A stretch of DNA of 64,000 nt from Sesamum alatum (Eukaryota > Streptophyta > Magnoliopsida > Lamiales > Pedaliaceae), in assembly GCA_034509735.1 (NCBI GenBank), contig JACGWO010000013.1:13226136-13290135 (forward strand), given 5' to 3'. This document shows positions 45,084 to 57,200 of the stretch, one piece after another. A program made the position numbers and the translations under genes. The notes under the pieces are model-generated. The model searched no databases. It worked only from the letters and a program-made list of their open reading frames with translations, and was not told the DNA's origin. Every line of letters begins with the position of its first letter. Position 1 is the first letter of the stretch.

Positions 45084-47065
45084 TGTTAGAATAGGTGACC
45101 ATGTAAGCCAATTTTTGGCGGGTATATGTAACCTATGTCTAGACAATTATGGGTGTTTGATAAATCATTGATGAATAAAGAAGTGAATTTCATTTGGCAT
45201 TACTTTGTTTGTGTTCACTTTTCTATATCTGTTCACTACGCAAAAAAAGCCCACGGACTGAGAATCAATTTCGGGGACTGGGACTATGCTTGGAGGTAGG
45301 TCCATGGAATCAGTCTTCCCGAATCAGTCCGGAAATCTCCAAGTCAAGGAATCCCGAAAATGGGTACCGGGATTCCATTTGAGACTTGCACTAAGCACCT
45401 GCTGTCGTGTTTCATCGACGGGTGACGAGGGTCGTCTAAGCAGTGTTAGTGGGTTAGCATGCGAGGACGCAGCTGACTGAGGTGACTCGCGGGAACCGTC
45501 TTACGGAGGACCTTGAGTATGGTCAGCAAGGTATGACGTGTATTCCCGGTTCCAACGGTACAGGTCAAGTCCTTTGACTTGAGGAATTGCTGAGTTTACC
45601 TGTACATCAGAGCTGTATCTTAGATATGGTGAAAGATTGCCAGAATTCTCTTTGGTAGTCATAAGCCATGTCTAGTGCAGTTCTGGTGTGCAAAGTGACA
45701 GTAGTTTCCAAGAAAGGATCTGTCTCTTGTCAATAGGTTTTGGCAGTTGAGTCTCATGTATACTCTAGGTCTTATCCCTAAAACTGTGGCCACAGTGACT
45801 GAACAGAAGGGAAGGATTCCCTTGCGGCGTTTAGTGAGGACAGACCAACACTTAGGTCCAAAATGGGTACCTGCATTTTCCGTGCCCTAGATTCTAAGTG
45901 ATGAGACCGAAGACAGAAGGACAAGTGTACTGTTAGAGCCTAAATGTTCATCCCTGAATATTTCACCTAGTCTCTAGTGCCATGGACCGTTGCTAGATGG
46001 CCACCCATGGTAACGGAAGGATTCTAGGAATCCGACCAAGTCTAGCTGAAAGGTGAACCTAAAGAGTCACACACTATCCACACACATTTAGATATTTAAT
46101 TAGGAATTAAATATTGGAGTGAAGGAATGATTAAATTGGATTTAATCGGGTCCCTTATTTTTCTTGGAGAAATAATTCCTTCTATTAGATATAAGGAATT
46201 AAATTGATAAATTAGATTTATCAAAAGAGATTTATTTAATGGGCTTAAAATAATATTTATATTTATTTTAGCCTCTTGGAAATATTTAAATAGGTTTTAA
46301 ATATTCCATTAAATTAAATTAAATCAACGGTTGAGATCAATGGGAGAGATGGATGGCTAGGATTGTTTTGACTAGGTCAAAACACTACTTTGACTAGGAC
46401 TTTGACTAGGTCAAAATCCTAGTCAAATTAGAGTTCTTAAAAGAGGAGTTTAAAGAGGATTAAAACTCCTCTTCTATATAAACCCCTAGCATCCTACAAG
46501 TTGAAGGATGATGAAATTCCAACACACACAACACACACACACACTCGGCTCTCTCTCCCTCCATCTCGTCCGCCCTCTCTCTCTCTCTCACACTCCAAGA
46601 AATTATTTTCTTTGTTCTCTTGTTCTTGGAACATTAGAACTTGATGAATCAATACCGTTAATTCATAACGTGTTGTTGATTCATCCACTCCAACATATTA
46701 ACTTGTTCGTTGCTAGCACGACGTGCAAGATACGTGGGTGGATTGTGTGTCACGATTTGGAGGGTCTCAAGAACGAGATCTTGGTGCAAAACGGGGAACA
46801 ACGCGTGTAGCCGTTGAAGACGAAAACGACAACGGGTAGGTCTCGTTTATGATTTTCGTCCTCTTTTATTTTCCAACCCTATGGCCTCCATGATTTATTT
46901 TATGTTATTCGTTCATGAGATACACCGAACGCCCGGGAAATTTCAAAGGCACACCCTTTGAAATGTGTTTTAATTTAAAAGCATGTTTAAATTCCGCATT
47001 TATTTTTTAATTATACCGCGCTTCCGCATTCGCGCTTTTCCCGGGACGATCCACAATTCCTTTCA
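45084..47065 (+). repeat. 3' LTR of element A
   Basis: 1982 bp, same termini as the 5' LTR. Differences from it include single transitions near 45288, 45633, 45727, 45774, 46746, 46884 and 46964. It is followed by the right target-site duplication TCTCT at 47066-47070. Confidence 0.95.
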
Positions 47066-47070
47066 TCTCT

Positions 47071-47988
47071 TGGGCCAAGATTTAGTGGACCAGATATTAT
47101 TGTAATCTAATTACAACAAGCCCAAGAATTAAATCTTATTTAATTCATGGTCTAATTAAATAATTCCCATTAATCTTTTAATCCAATTAAAAGATCCAAG
47201 CTTCGATTCTCTACTTAATCGATAAATCCCATTTACCGATAAAACGAGGGCCCGATACAATATCGGCCTGTCCATCCAATGGACAATCCCTTATGTAATC
47301 CAATTACTTATCATCCTCTGAAATTGACCCCAAGTCAATTCATTCACCTCTTTAGTGATTTGTGCGTGACCCTTTAAGTTCACCCTCAGCTAGACTTGGG
47401 TCCGTGTCTAACAGGAGCCCATCACCATGGGTGGCCGTCTAGCAACGGTCAATGGCACTAAAAACTAGGTGAATGTTGGCGTGAACATTTAGGCTCCGAA
47501 TCCGTACGGGTACCATCCTTCCGTCTACCGTCTCTCGGCCTTAGTCTAGGGTATGAAATCGGGAGTCGGTTTCCATCATTAACTAGGCGTCTATGCTTAA
47601 TACTCGAGACTACGCATGCCTCATTGCATCGACATAGGAAACTATTTCCTGCTCGATCAACCATTGTGGCCACAGGTTTAAGCAGCATGAACGTGTCTCT
47701 GAGTTCATAGGAGATACCTCTGTCACATAATGACAGGGGACGGATCCTCTTCTAATATCCACCGTCCTTGCTACATATTCTGACTGCACTAGACAAGGCT
47801 TGAACATGTCTGCGACATGATCACCTCTCGCCAGATCCAAGATACAGCCATCGTGTGCACGTGACTGCCATGGTTCCTCAAGTTTGAAGACTACTCCTGT
47901 ACTATCAGAATCGGGAAAATCCAATCATACACACCAAGCCTCCAAGGCTTCCATATGATGATCCCCACGAGTTAACTCAGTCGGCTTG
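47071..47988 (-). repeat. Copia family 2 LTR, remaining part (split by element A)
   Basis: Continuation of the minus-strand family 2 LTR from 36804. It contains the U3 module and the segment complementary to the LTR's GACTGACTCGCGGG region. It stops at 47988, about 430 bp before the expected LTR 5' end, exactly where the plus-strand family 2 LTR of element B begins. The two LTRs are therefore head to head. Confidence 0.85.
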
Positions 47989-50169
47989 TGTTAGAATAGG
48001 TGACCAGAAAGCCAATAGGTTTGGCGATTTGTAATCTATTATACAACTCGATGTAAATGTAATATTATTATGTGATGAATAAAATGAGTATTTATCACTT
48101 CTGGTGCTTACTTTGTTGCGTTCATTTCACATTTTTTGAAACGGTTTTTAACTTATATCGCAACAAAGCCCACAGACCATGGATAACAACTCATGCAGTT
48201 GGGCCACGCATTGGATGGTGGTCATGAAACCAACTGATTAAAAGTTGGGTCTGAAACGTTCCAAGTCGAGGACCTCGAGACAGGGCATCGAGAGTCCTAT
48301 TGAGACTTGCGTCAAGAGTCGTGTTCATTGGATGAGTGCCGTGTTTCATCAGCGACAGGCGTGGGACGCCTACACAATCTTGATGGGTTGGTCGACTGCG
48401 GTCGAGCCGATTGGACTGACTCGCGGGATCATCATATGGAAGCCTTGGAGGCTTGATCGGTATGATTGTTTTCCCCAGTTCCGATAGTATGGGAGTAATC
48501 CTCAGACTTGAGGGATCATGGCAGTCGCGAGCACATGATGGTTGTATCTTGGATCTCGCGAGAGGTAATCATTCTATAAGATGATTATCATAAGCCTTGT
48601 CCAGTGCAGTCGGAATGTGTAGCGAGGACGGTGGATTCCAAGAAGAGGATCCGTCCCCTGTCAGTATGTGACAGAGGTATCTCCTATGCACTCGGAGACA
48701 CGTTCATGCTGTTTGAAGCTGTGGCCACAGTGGTTGGTCGAACAGGGAATGGTTTTCCTGTGTCGATGCAATGAAGCATACATGGTCTCGAGTATTAAGC
48801 ATAGATGCCTAGTCAAGGATGGGAACCGACGCCCAATTCCATACCCTAGACTAAGGTCGGGAGACGGTAGACGGAAGGATCGTACTCGTACAAAATCGGT
48901 GCGTAAATATTCATACCAATTCACCTAGTCTCTCGTGCCATGGACTGTTGCTAGACGGCCACCCATTGTAACGGGCCCTTGTGGGACACGGGCCCAAGTC
49001 TAGTTGAGGGTGAACCTAAAGAGTCACACACAAATCACCGAGGAGGTTGAGAGACCGACTTGGAGTCAATCTCGAAGGATAAATAAGTAATTGGATTACT
49101 TAAGAGAATGTCCATTGGATGGACGGGCCGATTTTGTATCGGGCTTTCATTTAATCAATAAATTGGATTTTTGATTAAATATGAAAAGTTGAGACGTTGA
49201 GACGTTGGATCTTTTAATTGGATTAAAAGATCAACGAGAATAATTTAAATGGACATTAAATTAGATTTAATATTGGGTTCGTCATAATTGGATTACGATA
49301 AAACCCGGTCCGTTAAATTTACTCGAGAGGAGAAATAATTTCTATTTGGAATAAGAAGAAGTTGGACTTCTTCCCTTATTTAAACATGGCCGACATGCTT
49401 CCTTGGAGAAAGCAAAATCAGTCATGTTTCATGCTAGGTGGTATGTTAACTTATCTCTTTTGGAAAGAGACAAATCAATTCCAATCAAGCTCTTCGCTTT
49501 TGGTATGATTTGATCATACCATAAATTTTGGTAGGCTTGATTGAAGAATTGATGGTGATTGATTGGAATGAATCTAGACATCCTTGGATGAACCTAACAC
49601 ATTCCAATAATCACATTAATTATGTATATATATGAGAATATACAACACCAAGCACCAGTGATTCATTATTCATCTTTTTCTAGGAAAAAGAGAAGACAAA
49701 ATCCCTCTCCTCTGTCTCCACTCTTGGCCTCTCTCCCTCTCTCACATTTGTGTTCTTTACTTGATTTTGAAACAAGAAGAAGAACAAAGTAAGTTTGAGA
49801 GAAACCCGTTCTTTTCTATCAAGAAGAACGTGTGTTTCTTCTGGTGTGGTATGGATCACCTTCGGAGAATCCATACGTTTTGATTTCGTGAGCATTCCGG
49901 AGAAGGAACAACGCTAGTAGCCGGGAGCATACGCTAAACAATCAAAGGTAACGGTTTTACTACGCTTTGATTGATTTAATATACATCTATGCCCTATGTG
50001 TTTAAATATATGTTTCCAAATAATTACACATTCTACATCGAACGCCCGGTTGAGCACCCAAGGGTACACCCATTGGGATTCATTTTATTAAATTATATTT
50101 AAATTTACGCACATTTTCTCGCTTTCTCGCTTCCGCTCGCGCTCCCAGGCAGATCCGCTTTGTCCTTCA
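47989..50169 (+). repeat. 5' LTR of element B
   Basis: 2181 bp from TGTTAGAATAGG to GTCCTTCA. It shares the termini and several U3 blocks with family 1 but is otherwise diverged. A TATA-like GTATATATATG is at about 49624-49634. Confidence 0.9.
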
Positions 50170-50171
50170 AG

Positions 50172-50183
50172 TGGTATCAGAGC
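50172..50183 (+). promoter_or_regulatory. Primer-binding site of element B
   Basis: TGGTATCAGAGC two bases after the LTR end, matching initiator tRNA-Met. Confidence 0.93.
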
Positions 50184-51525
50184 CCGGTTCGATGTAAGGG
50201 CATAGATCTATGTGTTTGGCATGATCTACTTGCTTTTAATGGCTTTATTGGCATGTTAGATTGTATAAATATATGAGTAATATGATAATTCAATTGTTTG
50301 GATTTAGTGGACTTTTGCATGGTTTATTTTGTTAGATTAGATCTAAAATTGCATGCTTATTTTCAGAATAATATTACTGTTATTGTGCTGAAACAGTTTT
50401 GGAAAAAAAAAATTTGGTTCAGACGGCAGCGGCCGCGCTGGCGCGCGCCATACACGCGGACGCAGCGCACGGGCGCGCTCTGTGCGCTGCCGGCCGAGGC
50501 CTGCAACTGCCCTGTGCGCGCGGCCGGCCGGCTGGCATAACGGCTGGGCCGTTTTGTGCCGTTTTTCGATTTTTTTTGGAAAATTTGATTTTCTGTATTT
50601 TTTGCACAATATTCTGAAAATATGTTAATTTTGCATTTTTGATTTTGGAATAATTGGATTATTCCTTGAATTAAATTTGCTTAATTAATTTGGGATTAAT
50701 ACATGCATTGGATGCATTGTTTAAAATGTCCATTAAATTTGAAATTTGAATTTTGCATATTATTTGTATGTTTATGCTTTTCTGATGATGGACATCACTT
50801 GGGTATTTGGAATATCCATTGGTTATTTATGCATGATTATTTGGAATAATTGTGTTATGTGTGTTGATGGAATCAACAGGGATGATCACAAGAGCCCTAG
50901 ACATTATGTATGGATGAATGTATGATCATTTATTTTCTGTTGGGTGGGGCCAATGTGCCTCTTGTTTTTGGAACTATCATATCCCGTATTATCAGCCTCA
51001 TGATGTTAAGGCTTGTTTTCTTTATTACCAATGTATTACTTTCAGTTGTAATGAGAGTAGATAGGATTAGTGAGGTTTTAATTTTAACAAGCAATTGGAG
51101 TCGGAGACCCCAAGGAGGAGCATCAAGGCATGAAACAAGAAGCACTTCAAGGCCCATTGGAATGACAATGGGTATATTATTATTGTAATAATTTATGACC
51201 ACCCTAGACAGACCATAGACTCATTGCGGGCTCAGTGGGTCACATAGATTGGGCTTGTGATCATCCTAACAGGGGTATGATATGTTTTATGCATGCGGTG
51301 TATTTATTTATCGCTTTAAATATTGGATATTTATGCATGCTAAATCACCATAATGTGATGAGGTCTCGGTCACACTCAAACTCTCATTTGGTTGGACCAA
51401 ATTAAATATTAGGCCCAGAACAGACTTGGATCAAAATGGTATTTTGATCTGTCCGAGCCTTCCATCCACGGCAATATGGTGCGGAAGCTGCCACTACCCA
51501 AGTGTAGTCTCACGAGTCGTGGCAC
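50184..51525 (+). other. Leader of element B, first part
   Basis: Untranslated. It holds a short GC/CpG tract (50420-50552), AT-rich sequence, a hairpin at 51218-51241 (arms GACTCATTG and CAGTGGGTC, paired with two G-U wobbles) and the first palindrome CACGAGTCGTG (51511-51521). No gene is supported. Confidence 0.75.
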
Positions 51526-53762
51526 ACTTGTGTTAGAATAGGTGACCAGAAAACCAATAGGTTTGGCGATTTGTAACCTATCTGGCAACTTGATGTAAAT
51601 GTAATATTATTATGTGATGAATAAGATGAGTATTCGTCACCAATGGTACCTTCTTTGTTGCGCTCATCTTACATTTGTTAAAATGATGTTTAACTTATAT
51701 CGCAACAAAGCCCACAGACCATGGATAACAACTCGTGCAGTTGGGTCACGCATTGGATGGTGGTCATGAAACCAACTGATTAAGAGTTGGATCTGAAACG
51801 TTCCAAGTCGAGGACCTCGAGATAGGGCATCGAGAGTCCTATTGAGACTTGCGTCAAGAGTCGTGTTCATTGGATGAGTGCCGTGTTTCATCGGCGACAG
51901 GCGTGGGGCGTCTACACGATCTTGATGGGTTGGTCGACTGGGGTCGAGCCGACTGGACTGACTCGCGGGGATCATCATATGGAAGCCTTGGAGGCTTGGT
52001 CGGTATGATTGGTTTTCCCCGGTTCCGATAGTACGGGAGTAATCCTCAGACTTGAGGGATCATGGCAGTCGCGTGCACAGGACGGTTGTATCTTGGATCT
52101 GGCGAGAGGTAATCATTCTGTAAGATGATTATCATAAGCCTTGTCCAGTGCAGTCAGAATGTGTAGCGAGGACGGTGGATTCCAAGAAGAGGATCCGTCC
52201 CCTATCAGTATGTGACAGAGGTATCTCCTATGCACTCGGACACACGTTCATGGTGTTTGAAGCTGTGGCCACAGTGGTTGGTCGAACAGGGAATAGTTTC
52301 CTGTGTCGACGCAATGAAGCATACGTGGTCTCGAGTATTAAGCATAGATGCCTAGTCAAGGATGGGAACCGACGCCCAATTCCATACCCTAGACTAAGGC
52401 CGGGAGACGGTAGACGGAAGGATCGTACCCATACGGAATCGGCGCCTAAATGTTCACGCCAATTCACCTAGTCTCTAGTGCCATGGACCGTTGGTAGATG
52501 GCCACCCATGGTAACGGGCCCTTGTGGGACACGGGCCCAAGTCTAGCTGAGGGTGAACCTAAAGGGTCACACACAAATCACCGAGGAGGTTGAGAGATCG
52601 ACTTGGACTCAATCTCGAAGGATAAAATAAGTAATTGGATTACTTAAGGGAAAGTCCATTGGATGGACGGGCCGATATTGTATCGCGCTTTCATTTAATC
52701 GGTAAATTGGATTTTCGATTAAATATGGAAAGTTGAGTTGTTGAGACGTTGGATCTTTTAATTGGATTAAAAGATCAACGGGAATAATTTAAGTGGACAT
52801 TAAATTGGATTTCATATTGGGTTCGTCATAATTTGATTACGATAAAACCCGATCCGTTAAATTATACCCGAGAGGAGAAATAATTCCTAATTTGGAATGG
52901 GAAGAAGTTGGACTTCTTTCCTTAATTAAACATGGCTGACACGCTCCCTTGGAGGAAGCAAAATCAGCCATGTTTCATGCTAGGTGGTATGTTGACTTAT
53001 CTCTTTTGGAAAGAGACAAATCAACTCCAATCAAGCTCTTCCCTTTTGGTATGATTTGATCATACCATAAATTTTGGTAGGCTTGATTGAAGTATTGATG
53101 GTGATTGATTGGAATGAATCTAGACATCCTTGGATGAACCTAGACACATTCCAATAATCACATTAATTATGTATATATATTAGAACATACAACACCAAGC
53201 ATAAGTGATTCATTATTCATCTTTTTCTAGGAAAAAGAGAAGACAAAAAATCCTCTCCTCTCTCTCAATTTTCGTGGTCTCTCCCTCTCTTACACTTGTG
53301 TTCTTCACTTGATTTTGAATCAAGAAGAAGAAAAAAGTAAGTTTAAGAGAACACTAATTCATAGTGTTCTTCTCTTAAACCGATTCCTTCCTAAACCCGT
53401 TCTTTTCTAGCAAGAATATCGTGTGTTTCTTCCGGTGAGGTGTGGATCACCTTTGGAGAATCCATACGTTTTGATTTCGTGAGCATTCCGGAGAAGGAAC
53501 AACGCTAGTAGCCGGGAGCATACGCTAAACAATCAAAGGTAACGGTTTATTACGCTTTGATTGATTTCATTTATATATCTATGCCCTATGTGTTTAAATA
53601 TATGTTTTAATATTTACACATCCTACATCGAACGCCCGGTTGAGCACCCAAGGGTACACCCCTTGGATTCGCGTATTTTGAATTTGATTTAAATTTACGC
53701 AGTTTCCACGCTTTCTCGCTTCCGCTCGCGCTCCCGGGCGGATCCGCTTGTCCTTCAACTTG
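51526..53762 (+). mobile_element. Solo LTR of family 2 with target-site duplication
   Basis: A complete 2227-bp LTR (51531-53757, TGTTAGAATAGG to TCCTTCA) flanked by ACTTG at 51526-51530 and 53758-53762. Element C keeps the unoccupied site (CACACTTGGAATAGG near 60799-60813), which confirms the insertion. A single LTR with a matching duplication is the usual product of recombination between the two LTRs of a full element. Confidence 0.95.
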
Positions 53763-54204
53763 GACTAGGGGAAAGCTGCACCATTGTTGTGAACAAAAAG
53801 ATTGCGCTCGGTGTTTTCCTATCTCACGAGTCGTGGGGGGCGACAGTTTGAGGCATGATTTGGTTGATGGGTCGGTCCCAACATTGAGTAACATGGTTCG
53901 CTTGGAGTCCTCGGAACCATGCGAATAGGTGAGGCAAAATATCTTGGGAATCTCATTGGATGAGAATGATATTGGATATCTCCCACGAGGTCTTCTTCAT
54001 GTGAATCGTAAAAGCACGGAATGGAGATTACGCTTGTGGATCCCAAGCACACTAGGAAATGGTTTTCCGAAACTCCGCATGAGAGTGGCGGACTTTCGTA
54101 TAAAATAGTGGGAGGGTTAACGACTAAAAGACCAAGTCTTCAACTTGAACAATAATATTACCATCATCTGCTAATTTCTGCTTTACATTTTCATTAATGT
54201 AGAT
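53763..54204 (+). other. Leader of element B, second part
   Basis: Resumes the leader after the solo LTR. It contains the second palindrome (53825-53835) and the conserved CGTATAAAATAGTGGGAGG motif ending near 54115, shortly before gag. Nothing coding is supported. Confidence 0.75.
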
Positions 54205-56474
54205 ATGTCTAAGAACCCATTAACCATGATTCTCGAGACTAACAAATTTAACGGAACGAACTACTCGGACTGGCTGAGAAACCTGACGATTGTCCTCGGT
54301 TTCGAGAACCAAGGCTACGTCTTGGACGAGCCGCAACCGAGCGACTTACCAGAGGGGTCCACGCCTGAACAACGTTTGACGTTCGAGAAATGGCATGAGG
54401 ATAACCGGAAAGTACGCAGTATCATACTAACCAAGGATGAGATGATCCTGAGGCTGGGCGATGGTAAGGCCGTTGCTGCGGAGGCCGTAGGATCACTAGA
54501 GTTAGCCATTAGTAGTCATGTTAGGGTTGTACTGAACGACTGTTTCTATGTACCTAGCATGATTAAAAACATTGTTTCCATCCCGGTCCTTGATTAGGAG
54601 GGATATGCATTTACCATCAATAAAAATGGTTTTTTCATTATCAAAGATGGTATTTCTCATATGCTTGGTACATTGGTCAACGGTCTATACATACTTCAAC
54701 AGTCTAATTGGATTATGACTATAGAACACAAACAAAAACGTGATGATCATAATAACGCACAAATATGGCATGCGAGGTTAGGTCATATCTCTAAAGATAG
54801 GATAAGAAGGTTGGTGGACTCAAAGAGTCTAGAAATAGACGATTTAGACAACCTACCGACTTGCGAATCCTGTCTAAAGGGAAAGATGACCAAGAAACCC
54901 TTTGTTGGACAAAGTACGCTAGCCAGTGGTCTGTTGGATTTGGTCCATATAGATGTCTGTGGTCCACTAAATACTCAGGCTAGAGGTGGGTACTCGTACT
55001 TCATAACCTTTACCGATGATCACTCATGGTATGGTTATGTTTACCTGATGAGGTACAAGTCTGAAGCCTTTGGAAGGTTTAAGGAATATAGACTTGAAGT
55101 GGAGAACCAAACCGGTCGAAAGATCAAAGCCCTTCGGTCGGACCGAGGTGGAGAGTATTTGAGTGGTGAGTTTACTGATTATCTAAAAGAGAATGGGATT
55201 CTCTCTCAGTGGACCCCTCCTAGAACACCGCAGCTTAATAGTTTGTCTGAAAGGAGGAATCGGACCTTGTTGGACATGGTCCGATCAATGATGAGTTTTA
55301 CCGAACTCCTCTTTTCCTTCAGGGGATATGCTCTTGAGACGGCGGCCAAAGTTTTGAACTTGGCGCCATCTAAAAAGGTATCCAAGACACCATATGAGAT
55401 ATGGCATGGCAAGCCTGCCACCTACAAATACTTAAAAGTGTGGGGTTGCCCCGCATATGTCAAGAGATTAATGGGAGATAAACTGGACTCAAGATCTAGT
55501 TTATGCAGGTTCATCGGCTATCCAAATGAAACTGCGGGGTATTATTTCTAGATCCCTCCGAGCAAAAGGTTTTTGTCTCGTGAAACGCAGTGTTGTTGGA
55601 AAAAGGTTTTCCATAGGATAGTTGACGTGATGAGGTACTCCTTGAGGAACCAAGTGAGGTACCCCATGAGGCAGCAGTGACGTCTGAGTCAGTGGTTCCC
55701 ACTGATATTGTTCCAGTCCTCCATAGGTCGGCCAGAGTATCCCATGCACCTGATAGGTATGGATTTCTGGGCTTGACCGGTCAGTTGGATAATGATCCAA
55801 AGACATACGGAAAAGCGATGTCGGACATCGATTCGGACAAGTGGCTTGAGGCCATGAAATCCGAGATGGACTCGATGGGTACAAACAAGATTTGGACCCT
55901 AGTAGATCCATCCAAACGGGTTAAACCCGTAGGGTGTAAATGGGTCACAAACGTAAGCTTGGAGCTGACGGGGAGGTAACAACCTTCGAAGCCAGGCTTG
56001 TGGCGAAAGGTTACACTCAGTGACCCGAGGTCGATTTTGAGAAAACCTACTCGCCCGTAGCAATGGCCACGTCCATTCGGATACTGCTTGCCATAGCAGC
56101 ATGGTATGACTATGAAATATGGCAGATGGACTTGAAAACGGCCTTCCTCAACGGTTTCATAGAGGAAGAGATCTATATGGATCAGCCGGAAGGTTTCACA
56201 ACTGTTGAAGAAGAGCAGAAGGTCTGCTGTCTCAAAAGGTCCATCTATTGCCTCAAACAAGCTTCCTGAAGCTGGAACATACGTTTGGATGAAGTCATAC
56301 GGGGATATGATTTCATCAAGAACGAGTCCGATCCTTGTGTATACAAGAAGATCAGTGGGAGCTCAGTTCTGTTTCTGGTGCTTTATGTGGATGACATCTT
56401 GCTCATTGGGAATGATGCTAAGATGTTGGGTACCACTAAAGCTTGGTTGTCAACGCAATTCTCCATGAAGGATA
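54205..56474 (+). pseudogene. Element B gag-pol, broken and internally deleted
   Basis: Starts ATG at 54205 (MSKNPLTMILETNKF). At about 54428 gag jumps into protease. Compared with C, some 753 ancestral bases (251 codons) are gone, removing the rest of gag, the zinc knuckle and the protease DTG, but the frame is kept. Later breaks are TAG at 54595-54597, a one-base loss near 55550, further stops in the connector, a one-base loss near 55950, CGA-to-TGA changes near 56020 and at the QASRSWN motif (56267-56269), and truncation at 56474 after RT YVDD. Integrase motifs (HIDVCGP, SDRGGEY, SERRNR) remain readable, with first-motif Thr replaced by Ile. It is non-functional. Confidence 0.9.
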
Positions 56475-57200
56475 TGTTAGAATAGGTGACCAGAAAGTCA
56501 ATGGTATTGGCTGTTCTGAGAACCATTCGTCAATCTGTGAACAAGTAATATTATGTTAATGAATGTAGTAAGGATTCATAGGCATGAGTTTGTTGTACTT
56601 ACTACTTGCATCGTTACAATGTCACAACAAACGCCCACATACTGAAATAATATTTCGGGAAATTGGAACTACGCTTGGAGGTAGGTTCATGAAATCAGTT
56701 TCGCCGAATCAGTATGAAATACTCCAAGTCAAAGGAATCTCGACACAGGGCATCGAGAATCCATTTGAGACTTGCACTAAGCATCTGCTGTCGTGCTTCA
56801 TCGACGGGTGACGAGGATCGTCTAAGCAGTGTTAGTGGGTCGGCCTGCTGGGGAGCGGCCGGCTGAGGTGACTCGTGGGAATCGTCATATGGAAGCTACT
56901 CGGGCTTGGTCGGTATGACTCGTATTCCCGGTTCCGATAGTACGGGATTAGTCCTCGGACTTGAGGATCACGGCAGTCCCCTACATACTAAGGTTGTATC
57001 TTGGATTTGGTGAAATTTGACCGATTATATCACATGGTCATCATAAGCCTCGTCCAGTGCAGTCGGAGTATGTAAGAACGGTGAATTCCAAGATAGGATC
57101 TGTCCCCTGTCAAAGGATATGACAGCAAGATCTCCTATGTGCTCGGAGATGGTTTAGACTCACAAATTCTATGGCCATAGCACTTGATGTAGGGGGAAAG
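56475..57200 (+). repeat. Copia family 3 LTR, 5' part
   Basis: Starts TGTTAGAATAGGTGACC inside the RT of element B and matches the reverse complement of about 473-1178. It is cut at 57200 by the LTR of element C. Only the first 726 bp are present. Confidence 0.82.

Larger units (their letters stand above)
36805..47065 (+). mobile_element. Element A: full-length, apparently intact Ty1/copia family 1 retrotransposon
   Basis: A 10,261-bp element: 5' LTR 36805-38785, primer-binding site 38787-38798, leader, one 1350-codon gag-pol frame (41015-45067), polypurine tract, 3' LTR 45084-47065. It is flanked by the 5-bp target-site duplication TCTCT (36800-36804 and 47066-47070) and interrupts a family 2 LTR. 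By eye the LTRs differ at only about a dozen positions in 1.98 kb, mostly C/T or G/A transitions, which indicates a recent insertion. It is the best candidate for an autonomous copy in this window. Confidence 0.95.
47989..56474 (+). mobile_element. Element B: degenerate Ty1/copia family 2 element with nested solo LTR
   Basis: 5' LTR 47989-50169, primer-binding site 50172-50183, leader 50184-54204 interrupted by a solo LTR (51531-53757), then a broken gag-pol to 56474, where a family 3 LTR begins inside RT. The 3' part of pol and the 3' LTR are missing. Element C is a close relative and gives the ancestral state at most positions. Confidence 0.88.

Noticed and set aside
36805..47065. Placing family 1 in a named copia lineage (Tork/Angela, Bianca, SIRE)
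   Set aside because: LTR and element length alone are not decisive, and no lineage-specific extra ORF is seen. An RT phylogeny would be needed.
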